Shown: one piece after another, positions 1-9,661 of the stretch
How the letters are laid out: every line of letters begins with the position of its first letter
Position numbering within the stretch: position 1 is the first letter of the stretch
NCBI RefSeq assembly: GCF_000763375.1
Contig: NZ_JPSY01000001.1
Span: 434,001 to 498,000 of the forward strand
Direction of reading: 5' to 3'
DNA from: Microbacterium profundi
GTDB taxonomy: Bacteria > Actinomycetota > Actinomycetes > Actinomycetales > Microbacteriaceae
DNA length: 64,000 nucleotides
Made by a program: the position numbers and the translations under genes
The notes under the pieces: model-generated
Told to the model about the DNA's origin: nothing
Database searches by the model: none
Seen by the model: only the letters and a program-made list of their open reading frames with translations

Positions 1-1
1 C

Positions 2-1207
2 GAGCAGTTCCTCAGCTCACGCGGACTCCAATCGCGCGACCTCGGACTACAGAAGCTCGGCACCAAATTCGGTGCTGCATCAGGCGCTGCGCAGGCGGGC
101 TCTCAGATCGCGGAGCACTCCGGCCGGTGGATCAAGCTGACGAAGGACTCCGCGAAGGCACTGAACGACCTTCCTCCGATGAAGGGCTCGTCGTCTGAGG
201 TCGCTCGTGCCATCGTGACGAAGAATGGCAAGATCAGCGGCATCCTCGAATTCGTTCGCACCCCGGGCGCGATGCTCACGAACCCGGCGCTCCTCGCGGG
301 CGCCGCCGGAATCATGTCACAGATCGCCATGCAGCAGACCATGGACGAGATCACCGACTATCTTGCCGAGATCGACGCAAAGGTCGACGATGTGCTGCGC
401 GCTCAGAAGGATGCGGCGCTCGCCGACATGATCGGCGTCGAGTTCGTCGTCGAAGAGGCGATGACGATCCGTGAGCAGGTCGGATTCGTCTCTCAGACCA
501 CATGGTCGAAGGTACAAGCCACGACCTCAACCGTCGCACGCACACAGGCGTATGCACTGCGGCAACTCGATGCCATCGCTGAGAAGCTCGAGCGCACCGC
601 CAAGATGGGCGACCTCGCCGACAACACCAAAGACGCAGAAGGCGTCGTTCAGGAATGGCTCGCTGTGCTCGCCCGCTGCTTCCAACTGCAAGATGCCACC
701 GCGATTCTCGAACTCGATCGTGTACTCGACGATTCACCCGACGACCCCGGCGAGATCGAACGGCACCGCCGGGGGCTGCTCACGGCGCGCAAAAATCGGA
801 AGGCTCTCATCTCACGAACCACAGCCGGACTCATCGCACGTATGGACGCAGCCGCCACGCGCGCGAATACGAAGGTCCTACTCAATCCGCTTGCCTCACG
901 CGATGTCGTGAACGCCAGCAACCACGTCGCAAGCGACGTCATCGAGTTCCATGAGCACCTGGGAATCGAGAGCGACCGCAGCACCGTCGAAGTGAAGCGG
1001 TGGCGCGAGGCCGCCGGCGAGCTGGGCGAAGACGTTGTGGAGAACAGCACGGAGGCCGCAGAAGCCGTCGGTCGATTCGCAGGCGAGACGGTCGACAACC
1101 TCCGCAGTGGTACGGGCAAACTCCTGTCCGGACTCGGCGAGCGCCTGCTCCGCAAGGACGCCAAGCCGAACGACGGGCACGGAGACGAGTCAGAAACCGT
1201 TGTATAA
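2..1207 (+). CDS. Helical protein of unknown function (5' end outside window), next to type I restriction genes
   Basis: The reading frame is open from the first bases of the window through the TAA at 1205–1207, so the start codon lies to the left; at least 401 residues are present. An internal ATG at 179 is not needed to explain the frame. I do not recognise the family. The visible protein is mostly charged and helix-forming, with one Gly/Ala-rich hydrophobic stretch (coded near 266–335, around LLAGAAGIM) that could insert in a membrane. It contains a long Glu/Arg-rich middle part and a Lys/Asp-rich tail. The gene lies 42 bp before an ATPase gene, which lies 6 bp before hsdR, so all three may be one defence operon. 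Function is unknown; a role linked to restriction or abortive infection is inference from position only. Confidence 0.75.
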   Translation, partial: EQFLSSRGLQSRDLGLQKLGTKFGAASGAAQAGSQIAEHSGRWIKLTKDSAKALNDLPPMKGSSSEVARAIVTKNGKISGILEFVRTPGAMLTNPALLAGAAGIMSQIAMQQTMDEITDYLAEIDAKVDDVLRAQKDAALADMIGVEFVVEEAMTIREQVGFVSQTTWSKVQATTSTVARTQAYALRQLDAIAEKLERTAKMGDLADNTKDAEGVVQEWLAVLARCFQLQDATAILELDRVLDDSPDDPGEIERHRRGLLTARKNRKALISRTTAGLIARMDAAATRANTKVLLNPLASRDVVNASNHVASDVIEFHEHLGIESDRSTVEVKRWREAAGELGEDVVENSTEAAEAVGRFAGETVDNLRSGTGKLLSGLGERLLRKDAKPNDGHGDESETVV

Positions 1208-1250
1208 ACGTCTTCATCGAAGTATAAAGAAATATAAAGGAGTACAAACG
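1202..1250 (+). promoter_or_regulatory. A+T-rich phased repeat and ribosome binding site before the ATPase gene
   Basis: Four versions of a TATAAA/TACAAA motif begin at about 1203, 1223, 1233 and 1243, spaced 20, 10 and 10 bp. The last two surround the ribosome site AAAGGAG (1236–1242), seven bases before the GTG at 1250. The stretch is far richer in A+T than its surroundings. It could be a protein-binding or promoter element, or only a relaxed intergenic spacer. Confidence 0.45.
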
Positions 1251-2422
1251 TGGCTTACGTGAACGACAGTCCCTTCCGGGCAGGCTTCGGCAAGACTCCG
1301 CCGATGCTGGCAGGACGCGACTCCGTTCTCGACAGCTTCGCCGCGGCGCTTGCTGAAGGCACCTGGAGCACCGAGCGCACAATGCTCATCGAGGGCCTTC
1401 GGGGCGTCGGCAAGACCGTGCTCCTGAACGCACTAGAAGACATCGCACGCGAGCGCGGCTGGCTCGTGATCGCCGAGACCGCGACTCCCGGGTTCATGGA
1501 TCGCATCACGAACAGCCACTTACAACGCGCGATCGACGAGATCGATCCGCCTAAGGAACGGCACATCACCGGCGCCAGCGTCGCTGGAGCCAGCATCACG
1601 ACCCAGGTCGTTCCCCCGCCGCAGTATCCAGTGACGCTGCGCTCTCAATTGGAGAAGATCACAGAACTGGTCGCCCCTCGCGGAGTGCTGATCACTCTCG
1701 ATGAAATCAACACCCACTCCATTACCGAACTGGCAGAGTTCGCCGCAGAGCACCAGCACGCGATCCGCAGCGACCTGGAGGTTGCATTCGTCGGCGCTGG
1801 GCTGCGCAGCGCGATCAAGGAAGCGCTCAGCCACCGCAGCCTGACATTTCTGCGGCGATCGCTGCGGCCGCCTATCGACTTTCTCGAGTACGACGACGTG
1901 ATCGACGCGCTCCGCATCCCCATCGTCGACCGAGGACGCACCATCGGATCAGAGGCGCTCGACTACGCGGTCCGCGCGACCCAGGGGTATCCATTCCTTG
2001 CGCAACTGATCGGAGATCTCGCTTGGAAGGCATCCCCGAACAACGCCAGCATCTCGCTCGACGACGTCAAGTCCGCGTATCGCCGGGCACGGCGCACGAT
2101 GGGCCGCAACATCCATGAGCCGTCCCTGAGTGATCTCTCTCACACCGATCTGACCGTGCTGGCACATATGGCCGCGAACGACGGCCCGACAGCGGTGAGT
2201 GAGCTTCGAGCCGGGCTTGGAGTCAACCCGCAGTATCTCAACGTGTACCGCCAGCGGCTTATCGACGCGGGCATGATCATTCCCGCCGGCCATGGCAAGG
2301 TCGACATAGCGATGCCCTACCTGCGTGAGTATCTCCGTGACCACGTGGTCTCCGACGCCACTACGGACCGCGCACTTCAGCGCCCCAGTTTCCCCGCGCC
2401 GCCGGCGCTCGATGAGGAGTGA
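1250..2422 (+). CDS. AAA+ / ORC-like ATP-binding protein next to hsdR
   Basis: This 390-residue P-loop ATPase has a Walker A motif GLRGVGKT near residues 49–56 and a Walker B-type stretch VLITLDEIN near 145–153. A conserved region follows (residues ~200–270, with TQGYPFLAQLIGD), and the C-terminal part looks like a winged helix, as in Orc1/Cdc6-like or STAND-like ATPases. The GTG start at 1250 has a good ribosome site (AAAGGAG, spacing 7). It ends 6 bp before hsdR, so translation is probably coupled. It contains a rare TTA leucine codon at 1520–1522, unlike most genes in this window, which fits accessory DNA. The family is often annotated simply as ATP-binding protein; the substrate is unknown. 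A role as an ATP-dependent partner of the restriction system is inference. Confidence 0.8.
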   Translation: MAYVNDSPFRAGFGKTPPMLAGRDSVLDSFAAALAEGTWSTERTMLIEGLRGVGKTVLLNALEDIARERGWLVIAETATPGFMDRITNSHLQRAIDEIDPPKERHITGASVAGASITTQVVPPPQYPVTLRSQLEKITELVAPRGVLITLDEINTHSITELAEFAAEHQHAIRSDLEVAFVGAGLRSAIKEALSHRSLTFLRRSLRPPIDFLEYDDVIDALRIPIVDRGRTIGSEALDYAVRATQGYPFLAQLIGDLAWKASPNNASISLDDVKSAYRRARRTMGRNIHEPSLSDLSHTDLTVLAHMAANDGPTAVSELRAGLGVNPQYLNVYRQRLIDAGMIIPAGHGKVDIAMPYLREYLRDHVVSDATTDRALQRPSFPAPPALDEE

Positions 2423-2428
2423 GCAATC

Positions 2429-5400
2429 ATGACCACCATCTCCGAAGCCGTCTGGGAGCAGAGCGCCCAGAACACGCTCGCCGAACCCCTGGGCTGGCAT
2501 CCGTTGCACGGCGAGCAGATCTCCCCCGGCTCCGGCGAGCGCGACAGCTGGGACGAGCTGCTCATCCGTCCGCGCCTGCTCGAGGCGCTGCGCCGGCTGA
2601 ATCCCGGCGTTCCCGCTCACTATCTGAAGCAGGCGGTCGTCGAGATCGCCTCGCCGACCTCGCAGGATGCGATCACCGAGAATCACCGCATCCACCGATA
2701 CCTCACCAACGGCTACCCGCTCAGCTACATCGATCAGGACGGCATCGAGCAGAACCCCTCGCTGCGTCTGCTCAGCACTGATCCGGCGCAGAATGACTGG
2801 CTCACGGTGAACCAGGTCACCATCCGTCAGACGACACCCGGTCACGGAGAGGTGCATCGCCGCTTCGACGTCGTGCTCTACGTGAACGGCATGCCGATCA
2901 GCATCATCGAATTGAAGCGGGCCGGAGTCGGCGCAGCATCCGCTCACTCCCAGTTGCAGACCTACCTGCGCGAGTTCCCGATGGCCTTCCGATTCTGCGT
3001 CTTCACCCTCGCCAGCGACGGCCTCGAAGCCAAGTACGGCACGCCGTTCACTCCCCTCAACCATTTCTCGCCCTGGAACGTCGACGACGACGGCGTACCT
3101 CTGCAACAGCCGCGCATGGAGGGCGACGAAGACGTCCAAGCCCTCGACGACGCCCTCTCGGGCCTCTACAACCAAGAACGTTTCCTTCAGCTCACACGCA
3201 ACTTCACCGCATTCGATGAGGGCTCCGACGGACTCGTCAAGCGCATCGCCAAGCCGCACCAGTACTTCGCCGTCACCAAGGCCGTCGGCAAGACCGTGCA
3301 GGCGGTGGAGACCAACGGCAAGGCAGGCGTCGTCTGGCACACGCAGGGCTCGGGCAAGTCGATGGAGATGGAACTCTACGCCAACCTCGCCGCGCGCCAC
3401 CACAAGCTCAAGAACCCCACGATCGTCGTCATCACCGACCGCAACGAACTCGACGGGCAGCTGTTCCAGACGTTCGATCAGAGCCTGCTGCTGCCCGAGA
3501 AGCCCGTGCAGGTCGCCACTCGCAGCCAGCTCCGCGAAGAACTGCAGGCCCGCAACACCGGCGGCATCTACTTCACGACCCTGCAGAAGTTCGGCCTCAG
3601 CAAGGCCGAGAAAGATGCCGGAATCAAGCATCCGCTGCTCAGCGAACGCCGCAACATCATCGTCGTCGTCGATGAAGCGCACCGCAGCCACTACGACGAC
3701 CTCGACGGGTACGCGCACCACCTGCGCCGCGCGCTCCCCCACGCCACGCTGATCGCGTTCACCGGCACGCCGATCTCATTCGCCGAGCGGAACACGCAAG
3801 ACGTCTTCGGCGAATACATCGACATCTACGACCTCAGCCGGGCCGTCGACGACGGCGCCACGGTACCTGTCTACTTCGAACCGCGCCTCATCAAAGTCGC
3901 TTTCGCCGCAGACGTCTCGCCAGAGGAGATCGACGCCGCGGCCGATGAGTACACGGTCGGACTCGATGAGACCGAGCGCGCCCGGCTCGAAGCATCCGTC
4001 GCTGTCGTCAACGCCGTCTACGGCTCACCAGAGCGCATCGACGCCCTCGCAGACGACCTGCTCGACCACTGGGAGAAACGCCGCGCCGCTATGGCGCCGT
4101 TCGTCGAGGGTCCGGGCAAGGCTCTCATCGTCGGCGGCACGCGCGAGATCTGCGCCAAGTTGTACGCCGCGATCATCGAACGCCGCCCGGACTGGCACTC
4201 CGACGCGCTGGATGCCGGACGCATCAAGGTCGTCTACTCGGGCACCGCCAGCGATCAGCCGCCGATCAGCGATCACGTGCGTCGCGACTCTCAGAACGCG
4301 GTCATCAAGGATCGGTTGAAGGACGCTGAGGACGAACTCGAACTCGTGATCGTCAAAGACATGATGCTCACCGGCTTCGACGCGCCGCCATTGCACACGC
4401 TCTACCTCGATCGGCCGCTCAAGGGGGCACTGCTCATGCAGACCCTCGCCCGCGTGAACCGTACGTTCCGCGGAAAGCAGGACGGCCTGCTGGTCGCCTA
4501 TGCGCCGCTGGCAGACAACCTCTCCAAGGCACTGCAGGAATACACCGTCACCGACCAGGAGAACAAGCCGGTCGGACGCGACGTCGAAGAGGCGCAGGAA
4601 CTCGCCCTCGCCTACCTGGAGCAGATCCGCCCGTTGCTGGCCGGCCACGACTGGCGCAATGATCTGAAGGCGGGAGGGCCGCGCGCAGGCCTTCGGGCGG
4701 TGACGAGAGCCACCAGCTTCCTGCGCGAACCCGTCCGCAACCAACCGGACAGCGACGGAGACACCTCGGCGACGACGGCCGTGCGCTTCCGCAAGCTCAG
4801 CAGTCAACTCGCCCGCGTCTGGGCTCTCGCCTCCGGCGGAAGCACGCTCACAGACGTGCGCGATGAGATCGCCTTCTACGAAGAGGTGCGCATCTGGATG
4901 GCGAAGTTCGACGCGCAGGATCGTCAGGCGCGCGACGAACCGATTCCCGACGACATCCAGCGCCTGCTCGGCGTTCTCATCGCAGAGTCGACCGAGACGG
5001 GCGATGTCATCGACATCTACGAGGCCGCCGGGATGCCACGTCTCTCGCTCGACGACCTCACGCCGAAGTTCGTCGAAGAGGTGCAGCACGCCCGCAACCC
5101 CCAACTGGCGATCGAGGCGCTCCGCGCCGCACTCATCGATGAGAGCCTCGCCGTGTCGCGGGGCAACCTGGTACGCCAGCGCGCGTTCTCCGAGCGGATC
5201 GCCGAGATCATGTTCCGCTACACGAACCAGCAGCTGACCTCCGCCGAGGTCATCGCCGAACTGGTGGAGCTGGCGAAGGAGGTGGCAGCCGAAGCATCCC
5301 GGGGCCAGCACTTCACGCCGGCGCTGTCGAACGACGAACTCGCCTTCTACGATGCGGTCGCGACCAACGAATCGGCGGTCGACGTGCACGGAGAGGACAC

Positions 5401-5617
5401 CCTCGCGAAGATCGCGCGTGAACTCGTCGCGGTCATGCGCCGCGACGTGCGCACCGACTGGACCGTCCGCGACGACGTGCGGGCCAAGCTGCGCTCATCG
5501 ATCAAGCGACTGCTGGTGAAGTACAAGTACCCGCCGGACAAGCAGCCTGCCGCCATCGGGCTCGTGATGGACCAGATGGAGGCGATGGCACCGCGGTACG
5601 CAGCCGAACGCGGCTGA
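2429..5617 (+). CDS. hsdR: Type I restriction endonuclease, R (motor/nuclease) subunit
   Basis: This 1062-residue protein has the full HsdR layout. An N-terminal PD-(D/E)xK nuclease domain carries FDVVLYVNG near residue 147 and IELK near 161–164. The superfamily 2 translocase has Walker A (TQGSGKS, ~303–309), DEAH (~414–417), the TGTP motif (~444) and the helicase C-terminal motif near LMQTLARVNRTFRG. The C-terminal helical domain matches the type I R-protein C-terminal family (DUF3387-like). In the known family, R subunits pump DNA and cut it when HsdM and HsdS find an unmethylated site. No hsdM or hsdS is seen here, so they must be left of the window or elsewhere. The gene appears intact and ends 10 bp before the convergent MOSC gene, which marks the right edge of the defence region. 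Confidence 0.95.
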   Translation: MTTISEAVWEQSAQNTLAEPLGWHPLHGEQISPGSGERDSWDELLIRPRLLEALRRLNPGVPAHYLKQAVVEIASPTSQDAITENHRIHRYLTNGYPLSYIDQDGIEQNPSLRLLSTDPAQNDWLTVNQVTIRQTTPGHGEVHRRFDVVLYVNGMPISIIELKRAGVGAASAHSQLQTYLREFPMAFRFCVFTLASDGLEAKYGTPFTPLNHFSPWNVDDDGVPLQQPRMEGDEDVQALDDALSGLYNQERFLQLTRNFTAFDEGSDGLVKRIAKPHQYFAVTKAVGKTVQAVETNGKAGVVWHTQGSGKSMEMELYANLAARHHKLKNPTIVVITDRNELDGQLFQTFDQSLLLPEKPVQVATRSQLREELQARNTGGIYFTTLQKFGLSKAEKDAGIKHPLLSERRNIIVVVDEAHRSHYDDLDGYAHHLRRALPHATLIAFTGTPISFAERNTQDVFGEYIDIYDLSRAVDDGATVPVYFEPRLIKVAFAADVSPEEIDAAADEYTVGLDETERARLEASVAVVNAVYGSPERIDALADDLLDHWEKRRAAMAPFVEGPGKALIVGGTREICAKLYAAIIERRPDWHSDALDAGRIKVVYSGTASDQPPISDHVRRDSQNAVIKDRLKDAEDELELVIVKDMMLTGFDAPPLHTLYLDRPLKGALLMQTLARVNRTFRGKQDGLLVAYAPLADNLSKALQEYTVTDQENKPVGRDVEEAQELALAYLEQIRPLLAGHDWRNDLKAGGPRAGLRAVTRATSFLREPVRNQPDSDGDTSATTAVRFRKLSSQLARVWALASGGSTLTDVRDEIAFYEEVRIWMAKFDAQDRQARDEPIPDDIQRLLGVLIAESTETGDVIDIYEAAGMPRLSLDDLTPKFVEEVQHARNPQLAIEALRAALIDESLAVSRGNLVRQRAFSERIAEIMFRYTNQQLTSAEVIAELVELAKEVAAEASRGQHFTPALSNDELAFYDAVATNESAVDVHGEDTLAKIARELVAVMRRDVRTDWTVRDDVRAKLRSSIKRLLVKYKYPPDKQPAAIGLVMDQMEAMAPRYAAERG

Positions 5618-5627
5618 GCCGATCGGC

Positions 5628-6182
5628 CTATCCGGCCCGGTACACCTCGAGGATCGTCGGGGCGTCATCCGGTCGCTCGAGAACGATGATCTCGTCGCCG
5701 GCCTCGATGCGCCCGTTCTTGACGACGCGCAAATAGGGGCCGAGTCGTCCCGCGGCAGAGAAGCGCTTGACCCAGCCGCGCTCGTCGTCACCGCCTACCC
5801 AGCGCGCGAAAGTCTGGCAGGGTGTGCGTGGCATGGTCACTTCGACAACCACAGCCCCGCCGATCTGCCATTGCTCGCCGATGCGTGCCGCGTTCACGTC
5901 CAGACCCTCGACACGCAAGTTCTCACCGAACCATCCCGGCGGCAGCTCACGCCCGAGTTCGTTCGCCCAGTACGCGGCGTCCGCCTGCGAATACGCGTAC
6001 ACCGCTTTATCGAGACCACCGTGGTTCTTGCGGTCCGCCTGCACGTCGGCGTATACCCCGTACGCGCCGACACGGACCGGACCCGTCACCGGACGCTTGT
6101 CGATCGCCGTCGACCCGACGGCACCGGCGTCTGGTCGCAACTGGTGCACGGCACAGACAGCGACCAGGCTCGCACCGCTCAT
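5628..6182 (-). CDS. MOSC domain protein (YiiM-like)
   Basis: This 184-residue protein is a single MOSC domain, the C-terminal sulfur-carrying domain of molybdenum cofactor sulfurases. It has the family's conserved cysteine in PRTPCQTF near residue 120, a GPV-VG-YGVYADVQADRKNHGG core and a WFGENL motif. Stand-alone MOSC proteins of the YiiM type act in molybdenum-dependent reduction of N-hydroxylated compounds; that role is assumed from the family. Its ATG at 6182 overlaps the stop of the upstream membrane protein gene by 4 bp (ATGA), so the two are probably translationally coupled. No molybdenum cofactor gene is adjacent. Confidence 0.9.
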   Translation of the reverse strand: MSGASLVAVCAVHQLRPDAGAVGSTAIDKRPVTGPVRVGAYGVYADVQADRKNHGGLDKAVYAYSQADAAYWANELGRELPPGWFGENLRVEGLDVNAARIGEQWQIGGAVVVEVTMPRTPCQTFARWVGGDDERGWVKRFSAAGRLGPYLRVVKNGRIEAGDEIIVLERPDDAPTILEVYRAG

Positions 6183-6700
6183 CGACCCGACATCCCGTCG
6201 ACATAGGCCATGAAGGCAGGGTCACCCATCATCGGAATCATGATGCAGATCGACACGATCAGCATGGTCGCAGCGGCACCGACGAGCGGCACCCACCAAG
6301 TGAGCTTTCCGGTGCGCAGGCGGCGCAGCGAAAGCCATGCCGTGATCACCCAGCCCACGACAAGGAGGATCGCAGCGGTCGTGCCCCACAGCTTGCCCTG
6401 AGCGAAGTTCGTGAACTCGCCCTCGACGCCGAGGATCCGCATGCTCTCGTTCATCACGGTCGGCAGGTCGAGGTACGACAGACCCGTCATGACGACGTTG
6501 ACGAGGCCGTAGGCCAGCAGGGCGATCGTGACGATCCGGTCCCACGGGCGCGCCTTCGCGATCGAAGGAGCGGGCGCGGGCTGCGCCGGCTGCTCGATCG
6601 ATGGGGCGGCAGGCACAGCATCCGCCGGAGGAAGCCCCGCGAGGCGCCGTTGCTCGTCCGGAGTCGCATATTCGCCGTACTGGGGCCGCTGATCGGTCAT
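6179..6700 (-). CDS. DUF6264-like small membrane protein
   Basis: This 173-residue protein starts with a hydrophilic Pro/Ala-rich tail (residues 1–50, containing YGEYATPDEQRR) followed by three hydrophobic segments near residues 56–75, 108–128 and 138–158. The N-terminal motif and layout resemble Microbacterium proteins assigned to DUF6264, which I recall but cannot confirm here. Function is unknown. It is the first gene of a two-gene minus-strand unit with the MOSC protein. No obvious signal peptide is present beyond the first membrane segment. Confidence 0.75.
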   Translation of the reverse strand: MTDQRPQYGEYATPDEQRRLAGLPPADAVPAAPSIEQPAQPAPAPSIAKARPWDRIVTIALLAYGLVNVVMTGLSYLDLPTVMNESMRILGVEGEFTNFAQGKLWGTTAAILLVVGWVITAWLSLRRLRTGKLTWWVPLVGAAATMLIVSICIMIPMMGDPAFMAYVDGMSGR

Positions 6701-6790
6701 CCCGACATGCTAACCGGCTCATCGTTGAACGGATCGCAGAAACGGTTCCGCAGTCGCACGACGCAGAGAGACAGCCACAGAGATCTCGAC

Positions 6791-6822
6791 GGCCCCTGAG
6801 GAGTGGGGACTCCTCGGGGGCC
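6791..6822 (-). terminator. Hairpin terminator downstream of ispH
   Basis: A 14-bp stem (arms 6791–6804 and 6809–6822, one wobble pair) closes a GGGG loop. On the minus strand it lies about 140 bp past the ispH stop and before the next minus-strand gene. No T tract follows, as is common in high-GC actinobacteria. The rest of 6701–6961 shows nothing else I can support. Confidence 0.65.
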
Positions 6823-6961
6823 GCTGAAGCGGAACGCTGGGGACGCTCTCGCCTCAAGATGAAGCTGCGCTGGGGACGCACCCTCCATCTGCAGCACCGT
6901 GATACGTGTGCTGCACGACAAGCCTAAGACAACTGTGGCGACGAGCGCGCGGGGTTGTCGT

Positions 6962-8041
6962 TCAGGAGGTGGTCGAATCCGCTGTCGCGCGGCCACCGAG
7001 TGCACGCGCGTCGCGCTGCCCGGAGGAGTCCTGGCGCAGTTCCTTGGGAAGCGAGAAAATGAGATCTTCCTCGGCGGTGCGGACTTCCTCGACGTCGCCG
7101 TAGCCCGCCGCGGCGAGCGTCTCGAGGACTTCCCGCACGAGGACCTCGGGGACGGAAGCGCCGCTCGTCACGCCGACCGTCGCGACGCCGTCGAGCCACT
7201 CCTGCTTGATCTCTTCGGCGTAATCCACCCGGTACGCGGCCTTGGCGCCGTACTCCAGCGCCACCTCGACCAGACGAACGCTGTTGGACGAGTTCGACGA
7301 ACCGACGACGATCACGAGTTCAGCGTCGACGGCGACCTTCTTGATCGCGACCTGACGGTTCTGGGTGGCGTAGCAGATGTCGTCGGATGGCGGCGCCTGC
7401 AGATCGGGGAAGCGCAGACGCAGCCTGTTGACGGTCTCCATCGTCTCGTCGACCGAAAGCGTGGTCTGCGAGAGCCAGACGACCTTCGACGGGTCCTTGA
7501 CCACGACGGTGTCAGCCTCTTCCGGCGAGTTGACGATGGTCACTCGCTCCGGTGCGTGACCGGCCGTACCCTCGACCTCTTCGTGTCCCTCGTGGCCGAT
7601 GAGCAGGATCTCGAAATCGTCGCGCGCGAAACGCACGGCCTCACGGTGCACCTTGGTCACCAGAGGGCAGGTCGCGTCGATCGCGAGCAGGCCCCGATCG
7701 GATGCCGCCTCCACGACCGCAGGAGAGACACCGTGCGCGCTGAACACGACATGCGCGCCGGACGGCACCTCGTCGACCTCTTCGACGAAGATCGCGCCCT
7801 TCTCTTCGAGCTCGGTGACCACATGGATGTTGTGCACGATCTGCTTGCGCACGTAGACGGGTGCGCCGTAGCGCTCGAGCGCCTTCTCGACCGCGACGAC
7901 GGCACGATCGACGCCGGCGCAGTAACCACGGGGAGCGGCGAGCAGAACCCGCTTGTGTCCGTCCACCGGGTTATCCTGAAGCCGCGTCGCCCGCGATCGA
8001 GGGATGCGGGGAACGGGAAGATGTACGGTGGCCTGGCTCAC
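6962..8041 (-). CDS. ispH: 4-hydroxy-3-methylbut-2-enyl diphosphate reductase
   Basis: IspH (LytB) makes IPP and DMAPP from HMBPP in the last step of the non-mevalonate isoprenoid pathway, using a [4Fe-4S] cluster. The three cluster cysteines are visible: Cys41 in RGYCAGV, Cys124 in DATCPLVTK and Cys223 in ICYATQNRQ. The TCP, SNS and HGV motifs are in the expected places. At 359 residues it is slightly long because of about 30 non-conserved N-terminal residues, so a start further in is possible. It is divergent from xseA, with about 74 bp between the starts. The product feeds uppS, which lies 9 kb away. Confidence 0.95.
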   Translation of the reverse strand: MSQATVHLPVPRIPRSRATRLQDNPVDGHKRVLLAAPRGYCAGVDRAVVAVEKALERYGAPVYVRKQIVHNIHVVTELEEKGAIFVEEVDEVPSGAHVVFSAHGVSPAVVEAASDRGLLAIDATCPLVTKVHREAVRFARDDFEILLIGHEGHEEVEGTAGHAPERVTIVNSPEEADTVVVKDPSKVVWLSQTTLSVDETMETVNRLRLRFPDLQAPPSDDICYATQNRQVAIKKVAVDAELVIVVGSSNSSNSVRLVEVALEYGAKAAYRVDYAEEIKQEWLDGVATVGVTSGASVPEVLVREVLETLAAAGYGDVEEVRTAEEDLIFSLPKELRQDSSGQRDARALGGRATADSTTS

Positions 8042-8115
8042 CCTTCGATCCTACCTTCGAACGGTCGTGCCGGGCCTGGACGGGCACTCAGACGCATGAG
8101 CACGGAAGGGGCCAG

Positions 8116-9393
8116 ATGACGGTCTTCGAAGCGACACCGGCGAAGGGCGAGGCTCCCGCGGCGGATGCCGTGGCTCCGCGCGACTCGACCTCGGACACCC
8201 CGACGTCCGTCGCCCGGTTGAACGGCACGATCCGCGATTTCATCGCACGGTGGAACGTCGTGTGGGTCGAGGGCGAGATCACTTCCTGGAACGTGCGCGG
8301 CGGCAACGTGTTCGCCCGCCTCAAGGACACCCTCTCCGACGCGCAGATCTCGATCCGCATCTGGTCGAGCGTGCGTGGACGCATCCCCGCCGATCTCGGC
8401 ATCGGCGACCATGTCGTCGCGGCGGTCAAGGCAGACTACTTCGTCAAGGCCGGCGACTTCAGCTTCACCGTGTCATCCATGAAGCACGTCGGTCTCGGCG
8501 ACCAGCTCGAGCGCCTCGAGAAGCTGCGCGCACAGCTGCGCCAGGAGGGGCTGTTCGATCCGTCCCGCAAGAAACCTCTGCCCTTCCTCCCGCACGTGAT
8601 CGGTCTCATCACCGGCGAGCGCTCGGATGCCGAGAAGGATGTGCATCGCAACTCGGAGCTGCGCTGGCCGCAGGTGCGCTTCCGCACCGAGTACGCCGCT
8701 GTGCAGGGCGATCGCTGCGTGCCGGAGACCCTGGCCGCGCTGGCGACGCTCGACGCCGACCCGGACGTCGACGTGATCATCATCGCTCGCGGCGGCGGCG
8801 ACCCGCAGACCCTGCTCGGATTCAGCGACGAGCGCCTCGTGCGGGCGGTTGCCGCGGCATCCACCCCCGTCGTCTCCGCCATCGGACACGAGAACGACCA
8901 TCCTCTTCTCGACGACGTCGCCGACCTCCGCGCCTCGACGCCGACGGATGCCGCGAAACGTGTCGTCCCCGACGTCGGAGAGCAGCGCGCCCTCATCGGC
9001 CAGCTGCGCTCACGCGCCACGACGCGACTCACGCAGCGCATCTCGCACGACATCCAGCAGCTCGATCAGTTGCGCAGCCGACCGGTGCTGCGCTCACCCG
9101 ACCCGATCGTCGAAAGCCGCGCGCAGGAGATCTGGCTGCAGGTCTCGCGCGGACGCGACACCATCACCCGCCGGCTCGACACCGCCGCACGCAAGACGAC
9201 CGAATTGCGTGCTTCGCTGCGTGCCCTCTCGCCCGCCGCGACGCTGGCGCGGGGCTACGCGATCGCGCACCTCGACGGCGGTGTGATCCTGCGCGATGCG
9301 GCGGATGCTCCGGCCGGAGCATCGTTGACCATCACGGTCGACCGCGGATCGGTCGCCGCCCGCTCCGAGGGCGAGATCGCGGAAGCGGAGTGA
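8116..9393 (+). CDS. xseA: Exodeoxyribonuclease VII large subunit
   Basis: XseA is the catalytic subunit of exonuclease VII, which degrades single-stranded DNA to oligonucleotides. The protein (425 residues) has an N-terminal OB-fold ([22 protein letters not shown]), the catalytic domain with [11 protein letters not shown] and RGGGD-x-FSDE, and a coiled C-terminal part. The frame is open upstream to 7861, but the ATG at 8116 is preferred: it has a purine-rich ribosome site (GGAAGGGG, 8104–8111), and family similarity begins just after it. xseB follows 19 bp later, as usual in actinobacteria. Confidence 0.95.
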   Translation: MTVFEATPAKGEAPAADAVAPRDSTSDTPTSVARLNGTIRDFIARWNVVWVEGEITSWNVRGGNVFARLKDTLSDAQISIRIWSSVRGRIPADLGIGDHVVAAVKADYFVKAGDFSFTVSSMKHVGLGDQLERLEKLRAQLRQEGLFDPSRKKPLPFLPHVIGLITGERSDAEKDVHRNSELRWPQVRFRTEYAAVQGDRCVPETLAALATLDADPDVDVIIIARGGGDPQTLLGFSDERLVRAVAAASTPVVSAIGHENDHPLLDDVADLRASTPTDAAKRVVPDVGEQRALIGQLRSRATTRLTQRISHDIQQLDQLRSRPVLRSPDPIVESRAQEIWLQVSRGRDTITRRLDTAARKTTELRASLRALSPAATLARGYAIAHLDGGVILRDAADAPAGASLTITVDRGSVAARSEGEIAEAE

Positions 9394-9421
9394 TGAGCGT
9401 GCTGGACGTAGGATGGAAACC

Positions 9422-9661
9422 GTGACTGCGCCGACCGACTCCCCTGTCGAGACCCTGTCGTTCGAGGCCGCTCGCGACGAACTCGTGCGCGTGGTCGCCG
9501 AACTCGAGCAGGGCGCCCCGACCCTCGAGCACTCCCTCGCTCTCTGGGAGCGTGGCGAGGCGCTCGCCGCACGCTGCGAGGAGTGGCTGCTGGGCGCGAA
9601 GCGCCGTCTCGATGAGGCCCGTGCCGCGGCATCCGATTCCCCCTCGAGGGAAGAATCGTGA
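9422..9661 (+). CDS. xseB: Exodeoxyribonuclease VII small subunit
   Basis: XseB binds the coiled part of XseA and is needed for a stable enzyme. The short acidic helical protein carries the family pattern [34 protein letters not shown] and a final [14 protein letters not shown]. I prefer GTG 9422 (79 residues), since AGGATGG lies five bases upstream; an in-frame ATG at 9413 would give 82 residues but has a poor ribosome site. The stop overlaps the next start (GTGA at 9658–9661), so DUF4245 is probably coupled to it. Confidence 0.9.
   Translation: MTAPTDSPVETLSFEAARDELVRVVAELEQGAPTLEHSLALWERGEALAARCEEWLLGAKRRLDEARAAASDSPSREES

Noticed and set aside
1949..3742. 597-codon open frame on the minus strand opposite the ATPase and hsdR genes
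   Set aside because: No recognisable motifs, and it would overlap two well-supported genes entirely.
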